Virus record (IMG/VR): IMGVR_UViG_3300045933_000120
Location: 1-44,582 of that record
Length of the DNA: 44,582 bases
Reading direction: 5' to 3' (one strand)
Source of the DNA: a virus
Made by a program: the position numbers and the translations under genes. Positions within the stretch are counted from its first letter, which is position 1. Each line of letters starts with the position of its first letter. Below, one piece after another: positions 1 to 8,800 of this stretch. The notes under the pieces were generated by a model. The model did no database searches. It saw only the letters and a program-made list of their open reading frames with translations, and was not told the origin of the DNA.

Positions 1-127
1 GACCCACACGCCGGTGGCCAGCAGCTGCTTGACGGTCATCACGTAGACGTAGGCCGTGACGATCGCGAACTCGCCGACGAGGGCGATCACGATCACCCAG
101 ACGGCCCATTCGGGTATCAGCCAAGTC
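1..127. repeat. Terminal direct repeat, left copy (circular closure)
   Basis: These 127 bp are identical to 44456-44582. An exact 127-bp match equals a common assembler k-mer, so I read it as the overlap of a circular contig, not a biological terminal repeat. The minus-strand membrane-protein gene reads without a break across the join. The true unit is about 44,455 bp. Confidence 0.95.
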
Positions 128-129
128 AT
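1..129 (-). CDS. 5' part of junction-spanning membrane protein (see 44225-44582)
   Basis: The ATG at 129-127 opens a frame that leaves the window at base 1 and continues at 44455 on the circle. It encodes the first 43 residues of the small membrane protein whose remainder is at 44225-44582. It begins MTWLIPEWAVWVIVIALVG, with a hydrophobic segment from about residue 8 to 30. The right-hand copy lacks only the first two bases of the start codon. It follows the gene at 151-630 after a 21-bp gap. Confidence 0.8.
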   Translation of the reverse strand, partial: MTWLIPEWAVWVIVIALVGEFAIVTAYVYVMTVKQLLATGVWV

Positions 130-150
130 TAGAATGACCTCCCGTTGCCC

Positions 151-630
151 CTAAGCTTGATTGACGGTCGCGAACGGCGTGCCCCACGTGATCGTGAGCG
201 GTCCGCCGCTCATGTCGAAGTCGCTCCCCAGGTCGACGAACCCGATGCACTGCTTCCCGGTCGCCGTGTCGTCGTACACGATGCCCCACCGCGCGTTCGT
301 CGGGTTCGAGGCGTGCTGGTCCCACGTGGACGGGTCGCCGAAGTCGACGTGCAGGACTCCCCCGACGAGCGTCGCTGACGCAGCCGCGCAGCTCTTGCCG
401 CCGGCCGCGTAGTTCCCGCCCGGCGTGACCTCAGCGCTCGCGAAATTCGTGCCGCCGCCAGCGCCCCAGCGAGGGTCGGGATCTGTAACGGCAGGATCGT
501 CGCCACCGTTCGCGGCCGACTTGATGAGCGCCACCTTGATCGCGTTCGGCGTCGCGCCGAAGTCGTGGATCCCGCTGTCAAGCACGTTCTCCAAGAACGC
601 GTCGAATATCGAGACCGTGCCTTGTGCCAT
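151..630 (-). CDS. Small virion protein candidate
   Basis: A 159-residue protein of unknown function. I chose the ATG at 630 because AGAGGA stands a few bases upstream and because it lies just after the stop of the tailspike gene (644). The N-terminus (VSIFDAFLENVLDSGIHDF) looks helical. The rest is rich in Gly, Asp, Thr and small residues with beta-prone stretches ending GGPLTITWGTPFATVNQA. That composition is common in small phage structural proteins. Its place between the tailspike and the lysis cassette suggests a tail-associated or decoration protein, but no catalytic motif or clear family is visible. Confidence 0.6.
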   Translation of the reverse strand: MAQGTVSIFDAFLENVLDSGIHDFGATPNAIKVALIKSAANGGDDPAVTDPDPRWGAGGGTNFASAEVTPGGNYAAGGKSCAAASATLVGGVLHVDFGDPSTWDQHASNPTNARWGIVYDDTATGKQCIGFVDLGSDFDMSGGPLTITWGTPFATVNQA

Positions 631-643
631 CGCTCGTTTCCTC

Positions 644-3220
644 TCAGAAGCTCCGCCTGCGTCGCGTGCTGCGGATGAACCTAGTACTCGTATCAACCAC
701 TGGCGGAGCGGCGACCTCTTGCCAGAAGCCATCGACCCAGAAGTCAGATTCCCAGAACTCGTGCTGCCAGAAGTCCTCGTCGAAGCTGCCGACGCCGCGC
801 CAGAAGCCCTCGGCCCACATCTCCGATTGCCAGAACTGCGCCTGCCAGAACGCCTTGAGCAGCGAGCCCTTCTTCACGATCGCGAGCCGCGGCGTCACGA
901 CGAGCTGCGCGGGCACCGCGATCACGGTGCGCCCCTTCGTGATCGTCGCTGGATTCGGCGTGACGACGATCTGCGCCACGTCGGCGAAGATCGCGGGCGG
1001 CGACCACAGCGCGGCGTCGTCGATCTCCCCGCGCTTGTAGATCGAGACGCCCTCGGGGAACGTCACGCCCACGAGCGCCGTCGCGTCGAGGTCCTCGACG
1101 AGCTGGTAGTTCGTCGCCGAGACGGGCGCATCGTTGTTCATGATGAGCGCCGCCAGCAGGTTATTGCTGTCGCCGAAGAACTCGATGTGGTCGGGCTGCG
1201 TGAGCTGCGCGTTGGTTGAGTAGCCGAAGATCGCGACGTTCTGCGAGTCGGTGACGCGCAGCTGCGTCGCGCGGCCCTCCTTCTTGACGCCATAGAAGCG
1301 CACGTTCTCCGCGCCCGTGACCTCCCACGCCTCGCGCGGCATCGTCGAGATGATCTTCTGCGCCTCGCAGTTCGGGCCGTAGATCAGGAGCGGCTCGTCC
1401 GTGCCGAAGATGTAGAGCGAGCGCCAGTCGACGTGCCCGCCTGATTTGTCGAGGCCAACGTAACTGTAGTGCCTGCCGCCGCCGCCGCCGACGATCTCCC
1501 ACTCGTGTCGCGCGTTCGTGACGATCTCGACGGGAATAAACGCGTTGAGGATCGAGAAGCCCCACGTCCACGAGTTGCGCCCGTTGCGCCAGCGCAGGTT
1601 GTTGAAGCGGTCCTGCGAGTACGGCACCGTCGACGTGCCGCCCGTCCCGCCGTTGCGCCGGACCATGAGTCGCAGGGTGGAGAGCGAGGCGATGCCGAAC
1701 TCGTCGTCGGTCGTGTCGAGCAGGTACGGGAAGCCGGTCTCGGGCGTCCACGACGAGTGCGTCCACAGCGTCGCGCCGTACTCCTGAGCCGCCGAGGCCC
1801 CGAATAGCTGCGTGTCCTTCGCCAGCCTGATGCCGTAGCCGCCCGCAGGGTTCTCGCCGATGCCGAAAGTCGCGTTGCGCAGAAACACGCGGTTGTGGCC
1901 GTTTGTCTCTGCTGCCGCTATCGCCGCCTGGATCGCGGCGCGGCTGTTGTTGGTGGAGCCCGGGACCGCGCCGTGGTCGAGGACGACGTCCTCATACTCC
2001 AAGCCGTCGTCGATGTGCGGGAGCGGCGGCGGGTTGTGGCGCGTCCTGACGACAGAGGTCGGGTCGGCGACGCTCGACTGCGCGCTTTTGACGGGCTCCT
2101 GCGTCGTGAACGACTTCACGCCGTTGAGGATCGAGTAGGTGCGGATCACCTGCTCGCCGCTGGCGTAGGGCGGCGCTCCGTCAGGGTCGTTCGCCGCGTA
2201 CTCGACGACGCGCGCCCACGTGCCGCTGCCGGTCAGCGTCGAGTTCGAGCCGCTCTTGACGAGATTCGTCGTGCCCGTCACGTAGATGTTGCGCAGGTAG
2301 AGGTTCTTCATCTGCGCGTTGTCGATTGCGAGCGGGTTGCCACCGCCGACGATCTGGATGCGTCCGTCGACGAGCGCGAGGCTCGCCTCGGTCCGCGCTA
2401 TCGTCGGGACCGTATAGACGGTGCTCGGGCAGTTGAGGAACTCGAAGCCCACGATCATGCAGGCTCCGCCGGTATAGTCGCGCACGAGCGGGATGGTTGC
2501 CCCGTCGATCTTGAGGCCCGCGACTACGGCTCCTATTGGCCCCTCGCCAGACACCTTGCCCTGGCCCATCTTGAGCCCTATGTCGCCGCCGATGATTTCG
2601 ATGTCGGTCGATGCGCACCCCGGACCCGGCAGATTCCAGATGCCAACTGGCGACCCCGTCGCGATGACCTTGACTGTCCCGCATCGGTTCCACTGCGCGC
2701 CCGAGTAGTAGAGCCCGACGGCTCCATCGTGCCCGCTCGTGTCGAGGATCACATTGTGCAGGCAGTTGCCGAACCCGCCCACCGACCACGCGATCCAGCC
2801 CGGAGGATTGTCGAGCGGATGCGTGGGCTGGCTCCACGGAGTCGTGCCGTCCGTGTTGAGGAACTGCCGGAACGCGAGGATCGGGCGCGGGTCCGCCGCG
2901 TTGTCGAAGTTGGGCGCGCTCGCCGCGATCTTGATGGTCGGCCGCGGGTAGCCGCCGAAGAACTCGTAGGAATTATGCGCGACGCCGGAGCCGGGGATGT
3001 TGCCGTGCCGGAACAGCCGCAGCGTGTCGTCGATGAGGTAGGGCGACGCGTTCCCGTGCAGGAACGTGGGCTGGTTGTTGTGGCTGCGCGCCCAGTCGAT
3101 CCAGTCCTGGAAGTTCTGCCGGTTGTTCGCCGCCGTCTCGTTGACGTCGACGCCGAAGTCGATCGCGAGCAGGTAGCCCGCGTCGCGGAGCATCTGGTCG
3201 GTCGGATTCTGCTGCGTCAT
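644..3220 (-). CDS. Tailspike / receptor-binding protein with beta-helix domain
   Basis: 858 residues. The N-terminal part resembles the heads of pectate-lyase-fold phage tailspikes (AGYLLAIDFGVDVNETAANNRQ, a 'new sequence element in a depolymerase' style start). The middle, roughly residues 60-720, has repeated short beta/turn units typical of a right-handed parallel beta-helix, with a possible second beta-helix entry near DVVLDHGAVPGSTNNSRAAI. Such proteins bind or cleave surface polysaccharide; I see no definable catalytic residues. Residues about 789-835 are an unusual Phe/Trp-rich repeat block, and the protein ends in a basic tail (RSTRRRRSF). It is the last large tail gene of the late operon, as expected for a tailspike. 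Confidence 0.75.
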   Translation of the reverse strand: MTQQNPTDQMLRDAGYLLAIDFGVDVNETAANNRQNFQDWIDWARSHNNQPTFLHGNASPYLIDDTLRLFRHGNIPGSGVAHNSYEFFGGYPRPTIKIAASAPNFDNAADPRPILAFRQFLNTDGTTPWSQPTHPLDNPPGWIAWSVGGFGNCLHNVILDTSGHDGAVGLYYSGAQWNRCGTVKVIATGSPVGIWNLPGPGCASTDIEIIGGDIGLKMGQGKVSGEGPIGAVVAGLKIDGATIPLVRDYTGGACMIVGFEFLNCPSTVYTVPTIARTEASLALVDGRIQIVGGGNPLAIDNAQMKNLYLRNIYVTGTTNLVKSGSNSTLTGSGTWARVVEYAANDPDGAPPYASGEQVIRTYSILNGVKSFTTQEPVKSAQSSVADPTSVVRTRHNPPPLPHIDDGLEYEDVVLDHGAVPGSTNNSRAAIQAAIAAAETNGHNRVFLRNATFGIGENPAGGYGIRLAKDTQLFGASAAQEYGATLWTHSSWTPETGFPYLLDTTDDEFGIASLSTLRLMVRRNGGTGGTSTVPYSQDRFNNLRWRNGRNSWTWGFSILNAFIPVEIVTNARHEWEIVGGGGGRHYSYVGLDKSGGHVDWRSLYIFGTDEPLLIYGPNCEAQKIISTMPREAWEVTGAENVRFYGVKKEGRATQLRVTDSQNVAIFGYSTNAQLTQPDHIEFFGDSNNLLAALIMNNDAPVSATNYQLVEDLDATALVGVTFPEGVSIYKRGEIDDAALWSPPAIFADVAQIVVTPNPATITKGRTVIAVPAQLVVTPRLAIVKKGSLLKAFWQAQFWQSEMWAEGFWRGVGSFDEDFWQHEFWESDFWVDGFWQEVAAPPVVDTSTRFIRSTRRRRSF
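716..856 (-). repeat. Trp/Phe-rich tandem peptide repeat in tailspike C-terminus
   Basis: This stretch encodes two related units of about 22 residues. The first includes AFWQAQFWQSEMWAEGFW and the second DFWQHEFWESDFWVDGFW. Each is four copies of a five-residue pattern (x-x-F/M-W-x), giving eight tryptophans in about 45 residues. Acidic residues alternate with the aromatic pairs. I do not recognise the motif as a named domain. Confidence 0.85.
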
Positions 3221-3232
3221 GCAGCCCCCGGA

Positions 3233-3604
3233 CTAGTAGCCAATAGGCCCGCCGCCCGGAGCGACGCCGCCCTCCGCGATTGCGCTTCCGAGGACGTGCG
3301 ACAAGTCGTCGACGTACAGCTCAAGCTCGATGAACTGCGTCGGCTGGCCGGCGAGCGAGACCTGCACGAGCACCTGCTCGCAGATGTTGCCGCCCGACAT
3401 CGTCACGAGGTCGACCTCGTCGGCCAGCAGCGCGTACACCGTCGGCATGTTCGCCGCGCTCGGCTGCGAGATTGCCGGCGTCGTCATCTGCACGGCGTTG
3501 CCGCCGTTGCGCGTGTACCAGACGGCGAAGCCAGATAGCCCGGGGGATGGCATCCTGAAGTAGACGACCTGATCGACTACTCCGCTCCTGAGGCGCTGCG
3601 TCAT
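3233..3604 (-). CDS. Small tail-region protein, unknown function
   Basis: 123 residues starting at the ATG at 3604, one base after the stop of 3606-4271 and 12 bp before the tailspike gene. The sequence looks like a compact beta-sandwich: FRMPSPGLSGFAVWYTRNGG, then a run with EQVLVQVSLAGQPTQFIELELYVDD. There is no signal peptide, unlike its two upstream neighbours. The position directly before the tailspike suggests a tail-fibre accessory or adaptor, which is inference only. Confidence 0.6.
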   Translation of the reverse strand: MTQRLRSGVVDQVVYFRMPSPGLSGFAVWYTRNGGNAVQMTTPAISQPSAANMPTVYALLADEVDLVTMSGGNICEQVLVQVSLAGQPTQFIELELYVDDLSHVLGSAIAEGGVAPGGGPIGY

Positions 3605-3605
3605 G

Positions 3606-4271
3606 TCAGAACACTCCTTGGCAGTACGGCGCGGCGATCAGGTCGTAGTGGTCGCCGCTCGCGACGGCGTTCGGCAGCACCTCGCCGAAGGCGATAGTGT
3701 CGGACGACGCGGTGAAGGTGCGCGCGCACGCGACCTGACCCGCGTTGCTCCCGCTCGTGAACTTCACGATGACCTTGTTGTTGAACCAGTTGTCCGCCGC
3801 CTGCGTCAGATTCACAGTGTCGACGAGCGTCGTGGTCGTGCCTCCCGTCGCGACGCCGTGCAGGATCACGTCGCTCGGCCCGAGCGTCGGGTTCGCGCTT
3901 GACGGGTGCCCGTAGGTCACGAACTCGATGTTCTCCGCGACGATCAGCGGTCCGCCGCTGGCATCCTGCACGATGACGCTGACGTTCTTCGCCTGGGTCT
4001 CCGTCGCCGTGAGCGCGTGGTCGAAGCACAGGCCGTTGTCGTTGACGTTCGTCGACGCCGCGTTCGCTGCGTTCGCTTCGGTCCCGTCCTTCGAGACGAC
4101 GATGTCGGCGTCCGCCCAGGTGAACGTGCTCACGAGGTCGGCCGGGCTCGAGTAGCTGTAGACGCATAGCTGATACGTGTGAGCCACGCCGTATGGGATC
4201 AGCTCGGCGGCTAAGCCGAGGGTGCTGATAAGCGCAGCGCAAATAGCGGCGAGGGTGGTCGTGATCTTCAT
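3606..4271 (-). CDS. Exported tail-operon protein, unknown
   Basis: 221 residues. The start (MKITTTLAAICAALISTLGLAAE) has a basic first segment, a hydrophobic core and an Ala-x-Ala-like cleavage region, so it should be exported. The mature part is Thr/Ala/Asn-rich and beta-prone with several cysteines (QLCVYSYS, GLCFDH, VACARTF, APYCQG). Paired cysteines fit a periplasmic, disulfide-bonded protein. The ATG overlaps the upstream stop by 4 bp (ATGA), so translation is coupled. A cleavable signal is unusual for a virion protein; see the finding on exported proteins. Confidence 0.65.
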   Translation of the reverse strand: MKITTTLAAICAALISTLGLAAELIPYGVAHTYQLCVYSYSSPADLVSTFTWADADIVVSKDGTEANAANAASTNVNDNGLCFDHALTATETQAKNVSVIVQDASGGPLIVAENIEFVTYGHPSSANPTLGPSDVILHGVATGGTTTTLVDTVNLTQAADNWFNNKVIVKFTSGSNAGQVACARTFTASSDTIAFGEVLPNAVASGDHYDLIAAPYCQGVF

Positions 4272-5575
4272 TGCAGCTCCTGTTGCAGTAGTCGGCGTCT
4301 GACAGCTGCGGCGCTGGTCGTCGCAGCTTGGCCGATGGCGAGGTAAAAGAATCGGTGCGTCGTTGCGCTCGCGACATCGAGGTTCGCGTCCACGATGCGG
4401 AAGCCGTCGCTCGTCAGCTCGAGATCGTGCCCGTCGTAGATCGTCGTCCCGTCTGCGCTCTCGAAAAACAGGCGATCGTAGGCGAGCGACTGAGAGTTGC
4501 TGTTCGTCGGCGCGCCGAATCCCTGGGTGGCTACGGCGAGCGTGCTCTCCTCGGCCCCGTCGGTCTCGAAGACGCCGACGACCCCCTCGTTGCCTTGCTG
4601 CGAGTCTTCTGTCTGGACGTCGGTCAGCCCGAGCAGCAGGTAGCTCGGCTGGAATCCTACGCCCGTCACATTCCAGTCAGCCGAGGCCGAGTTGGGCGAG
4701 TCGAGAGACGCTAGCTTGAAGTCTGCGTCCGAGATCGACATGAGCAAGTAGGCCATGTCGCGCGCAGCGGTAGCGTCGCGCTTCGTGATCGTCACGCCGT
4801 CCGAGTTCCAGGCGGTGAGTTCGCCCGATCTGTTCCCGCCTTGCTCGCCGCCGACACGGTTCGTCCTCAGGATGCCGTTTGCGACCGGCGTCGTGACGTT
4901 GTCCGTCGAGTAAGCGTGTGCCGATCTTTGTGTCAGCGAGCCGTCGTCGACCGCGACGCCGACGCTGATTCGATTGAAGACGTCGCCGGTGCCTATGCCG
5001 CTCTGTGACGCGCTCCACGCGAACAAACCTACGTTCGGCGCCGCGGACATGCCGGTGATCGAGACCGTCGCTCCGATCGTATTCGGCACGATCACCTCGC
5101 CGACCTGGCAGTCGGCGAGCCCCCGGTAAAGCGTGACTCGCACCTGCGGGCGCACGCTCGTCTGCGAGCCGACCCACGTGAGCTGCACGCCGTCGGTCGT
5201 CGCCGCGACCGAGGCGGAGCGAACGATAGTAGTAGTGCCGGCAGTGACGATCACCAGCGCCTCGGTCGCCGACCCGTGGACCGACGTCGCCGTCGTCGCG
5301 ACGTTGTCATCGTCCGAATAGACGACCGCCTCCTGGTTGTTGCCGTCGTCCCAGAAGCCGACCGACCAGATGAGGTCCGCGGTGACGGTGTTCGCCGCGC
5401 TCGCGCTCGTTGCAATGACCTTCGCGCACTGCGGCGTGCCGAATCCCATGACCGTGTAGTTCTGCGTCGTGTTGGTCGCGGGCGCCTGCTGCAGCGGGAC
5501 GACAGCCGCGTCGAACGCGAGAGCTGACTGCGCTACTAGAACAGCGGCTAAGACGGCGAGAACTCTCTTCAACAT
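4268..5575 (-). CDS. Large exported tail-operon protein, unknown
   Basis: 435 residues with a clear signal peptide (MLKRVLAVLAAVLVAQSALA, then FDAAV). The mature protein reads as beta-rich and acidic, without membrane segments. Motifs such as VGFWDDGNNQ, LTWVGSQTSVRPQVRVTLYR and GFQPSYLLLGL suggest stacked beta domains. It ends in a basic, Gln-rich tail (VRRRLLQQELQ). The stop overlaps the next start by 4 bp. Its place between J and the tailspike argues for a tail or host-surface role. I cannot assign a family. Confidence 0.65.
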   Translation of the reverse strand: MLKRVLAVLAAVLVAQSALAFDAAVVPLQQAPATNTTQNYTVMGFGTPQCAKVIATSASAANTVTADLIWSVGFWDDGNNQEAVVYSDDDNVATTATSVHGSATEALVIVTAGTTTIVRSASVAATTDGVQLTWVGSQTSVRPQVRVTLYRGLADCQVGEVIVPNTIGATVSITGMSAAPNVGLFAWSASQSGIGTGDVFNRISVGVAVDDGSLTQRSAHAYSTDNVTTPVANGILRTNRVGGEQGGNRSGELTAWNSDGVTITKRDATAARDMAYLLMSISDADFKLASLDSPNSASADWNVTGVGFQPSYLLLGLTDVQTEDSQQGNEGVVGVFETDGAEESTLAVATQGFGAPTNSNSQSLAYDRLFFESADGTTIYDGHDLELTSDGFRIVDANLDVASATTHRFFYLAIGQAATTSAAAVRRRLLQQELQ

Positions 5576-5589
5576 GACGCGATTACCCT

Positions 5590-5802
5590 CTAGCGGTTAA
5601 AGCCCATGCGGCAGCGCACTTCCACGTCGCTAAGCCGCGAGCGACGCGCGAGCTCGGTGACGTCGTCACGGCATGCGTAGAAGCCGGCCTCATCGGCGCC
5701 GACGCCGGCCACTTGACCAGGCTCGAGCGATTCCGGATTGACGATCAGCGCCGATGAGCACGACGCGCACGCGAGCGCGCACGCTAGAACGAACTTTCTC
5801 AC
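5590..5802 (-). CDS. Small lipoprotein-like exported protein
   Basis: 70 residues from a GTG at 5802 that overlaps the J stop in a GTGA arrangement, with a strong GGGAGG upstream. The N-terminus (MRKFVLACALACASCSSALI) has a short hydrophobic core and cysteines at a likely lipoprotein cleavage site, although the lipobox is not classical. The mature part has further Cys residues (FYACRDD, VRCRMG). A small phage lipoprotein could act in superinfection exclusion or receptor blocking, which is inference. The annotated length depends on the GTG start. Confidence 0.6.
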   Translation of the reverse strand: MRKFVLACALACASCSSALIVNPESLEPGQVAGVGADEAGFYACRDDVTELARRSRLSDVEVRCRMGFNR

Positions 5803-8800
5803 GACCACCTCCCATAGTTGTTTGGCGTTCCGAGTATCCTCGCGTCGAGCCACACGACCTGGCCTCCGCCGCCCGAGACGTAGCGAACCTGCAGCTCGTA
5901 GTAGTCGTCGACGTTGCTGTTCGTGATCGCGTCGCTCGTGTAGACCGTCGACGTCGTGATCGTGTGAGGCCCACTGACTACCGTCGAGCCGTTGCGCACC
6001 ACTCGCCACTCCCCGGTTCCACCAGTTATGGCCTCTGCGCTAATCGCTGCTCGGAAACTCCCTGTGAAGTCAGGCGTGAATGTCTTCGCGACTACGAAGC
6101 TCGTGTTCGACGTATTCCCGTCGGTCCCCTCGAACCCGAGCACGACATTGAGCGCGCTGACGTCGATGACAGCGTCAGTGCGAAAATGTCGGCCCTTATG
6201 CGTGACCTGGCCGGTGCTGCCGTCGTAGCGCCAGAACGATGCGTCGTTGGCAGCTCCCGCATAAATGTCGTAGGAGCTGCTGCCGTCGTACCCTATGTAG
6301 ATGCCAGCGTTCGTCGAGTCGCTGGCGCTCGTCTTGCCCTGCCTGATCTTTCCGTCGGTCGAGACGATGAAGTCCTTGGCCCAAGTGAACGTCGCGGCGA
6401 TGTTGTTCGCCGTGATGGTATCGGCCGCGATCTGCGCCGCCGTGATCGTGTTCGCCGCGATCTTGGCGGCCGTCACCGCGTTCGCATTGATCTTGTCCGT
6501 CTCGACGGCATTGGCCGCGATCTTCGCGGCTGTGACCGCGAGCGCGTCGAGCTTCGCGGTGGTGACCGCGTTCGCGTTGATCTGCCCCGCTGAGATCGCG
6601 CCCGGCAGCGAGTTGAGCGACGCCTGCCCGCCGCCGGCAGCGCTCAGCGTCCCGTCCGCGTTGATCGTGATGTTGGCATTGATAAGCCCGGCAGCTGCGA
6701 AGGCCGTCTGCAACTGGCCGGTCACGTCGACGGACAGGTCCACGCCACCGAACCCACCCGCGCCGCCGAACGCCTGGAAGAACGCCGAGCCTGTGGCGTT
6801 GTCCTCGGCGACTGCGATCAGAACCTTGCCGGCCCCGACCGCGTTCTGCGGCGATGTCGTCGTCTGCAGCGCGGTCAACGAGACGGCGATGTCCAGGTAG
6901 ATGAACGTCGGCGCAGTCATGTTGCCGGTGTTGCCGATGCCGATGCTGTAGCTCGTCCCGTCGGCTGACCGGAACGTGCCGGCCGTCCACGCTACGGTGT
7001 CGGCGTCGGTCGACGAGAACGCGCCGTCGAACTGCCAGCCGCGCGCGGCGATGTCTTGCTGCGAGAGCGGGATGGGGCCCTGCGTGATCGGCGCGAAGCT
7101 CACGTTGTCCGCCTGCGCGCCCACCGTGTAGAAGGACGAGTCGAAGAAGAACGTTTTGCCCGCGTCGGCGACCTCTCGCAGCACGACGCCGTTCTGCTTG
7201 TAGCGCACGGTGAAGCCGTCGTACTCGACCGAGAGTTGGTCGCCCGCGACGTGCGAGCCGAACCCACCGATGTACGTCCCGCTCTCGAATATCTGCAGGC
7301 CGCCGCTCCCGGTGCAGTGCAGGGCGTAGTCGAGCGAGGTGTAGTCGGCGTCCTCGCTCGGCGCAGTGTCGAGCGCGAGCATCAGGTTCGCCGTCGCCTG
7401 GGCAGGCTGCCACGAGGCGGCGCACGCGCGGTAGCTCTCGACCGAGTAGACGTGCGCGTCCCACAGGTTCTCGCCCTGGACCTTCTGGAAGCTGCGCGTG
7501 TCGGTGCGCAGCCCCATCGAGCGGAACGTCTGGACGTGAGCGAAGTCGAGCTGAGTCGCCGCGTCCTCAACGAGCCCGAGGTCCTGCACGTCGATCGTGT
7601 CCGTGCCGGCCCCGTAGTTGAGCAACGCGCCTATCGCGCACTCGACCGCGCCGCTCGGGATGTGGAACTCGCCGCGCGGCCCGAACGTCAGCTCGTAGCG
7701 CTCGAACGCCGTCGGCGGCGCTTCTTCCACGAGGCCCCAGTAGTGATACGTCCCGGTCCCCCACGGTGCCTGCCCCGGCGTGATGTTCGCGCCGCTCGCG
7801 TCGTAGAAGGCGACGAGCAGGTAGACCTTCCCGGTCTCCAGCGCCGACCGCACCCATGCGCCGACGCGATAGGTCTTGCTCGCGTCGAGCGCCATGCGAT
7901 CCGCGAGGAACTGCGAGTCATTGGTCGCGCGCGCGGCGAAGCGCCCGGCGACGCCGTCCGCGAGCGTGACGACCGCGACGTTCCCGGTGACGACGTTCCA
8001 GCGCGCGAAGCTCGGCACCGTCCCGTCGGCACTAGAGAACGTCGGGTTGCCGTTGAGCGTCTGTCGGCCCGGCTCACCCTGGGCACCGCTCATGACGGCG
8101 CTGCAGGCGATCGCCGCGGCTACCCCGCTCGCGACGTGCGTCACGATCGCGGTCGCGCTGGGCGTGCCGTTCCCGACGAACGCCTCGGCTGTCGCCTCGC
8201 CGCCCTCGCTGAAGGTGGCCCCGGTGAGGTCGTCGTCGCTGCGCGTGAAGCGGATCACGTGAGTCGCGATGTCGATCCCGCCCTGCTTGAAGGTAAACGT
8301 GACATCGACCGTGTCGTGCGACCACGCGCCGCCCTGAGCCTGCACGAACTGAAGCGGCGCAGACGTCGTCACCGCGACCTCGACCGCGTCCTGCCCGTCG
8401 GTCCCAGCAGCGCCGCCGAACGTCACGACGACGCCCGCGTTCGACAACACGGGCTCCCACTCGGATACGCCGATGCCGAGCTTCGCCGCGCGCGCCCAGA
8501 AGTAGCGCGTGACCGTGACGTCGCTCGCGGTCTCCCACGTCGAGCCGCGCACGAGCGCGAGCCTGACTGCGTTCGCGCGGTCGTTGTTGATCGACTCCCA
8601 CACCTCCACGTAGTCGTACTTGTCCTCGGGCGGCGGGACCCACGTTAATCGCACGCTCACGCCGTCGCCGTCGGCCACGAGCAGCGAGGGCGCCTGGACC
8701 AGCTCGTCGTCGCTCGACTCGAGCGTAAGGTCTCGCGGCGCGTACTGAATGACGTGCGCTCCCTCGAATACATCGAACGCGCCGAGACCAGCGTCTTCTC

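Noticed and set aside
1895-3538. Long plus-strand frames (up to 547 codons) opposite the tailspike and J-like genes
   Set aside because: They are Arg/Val/Asp-rich shadows caused by high GC content, without domains or ribosome sites.
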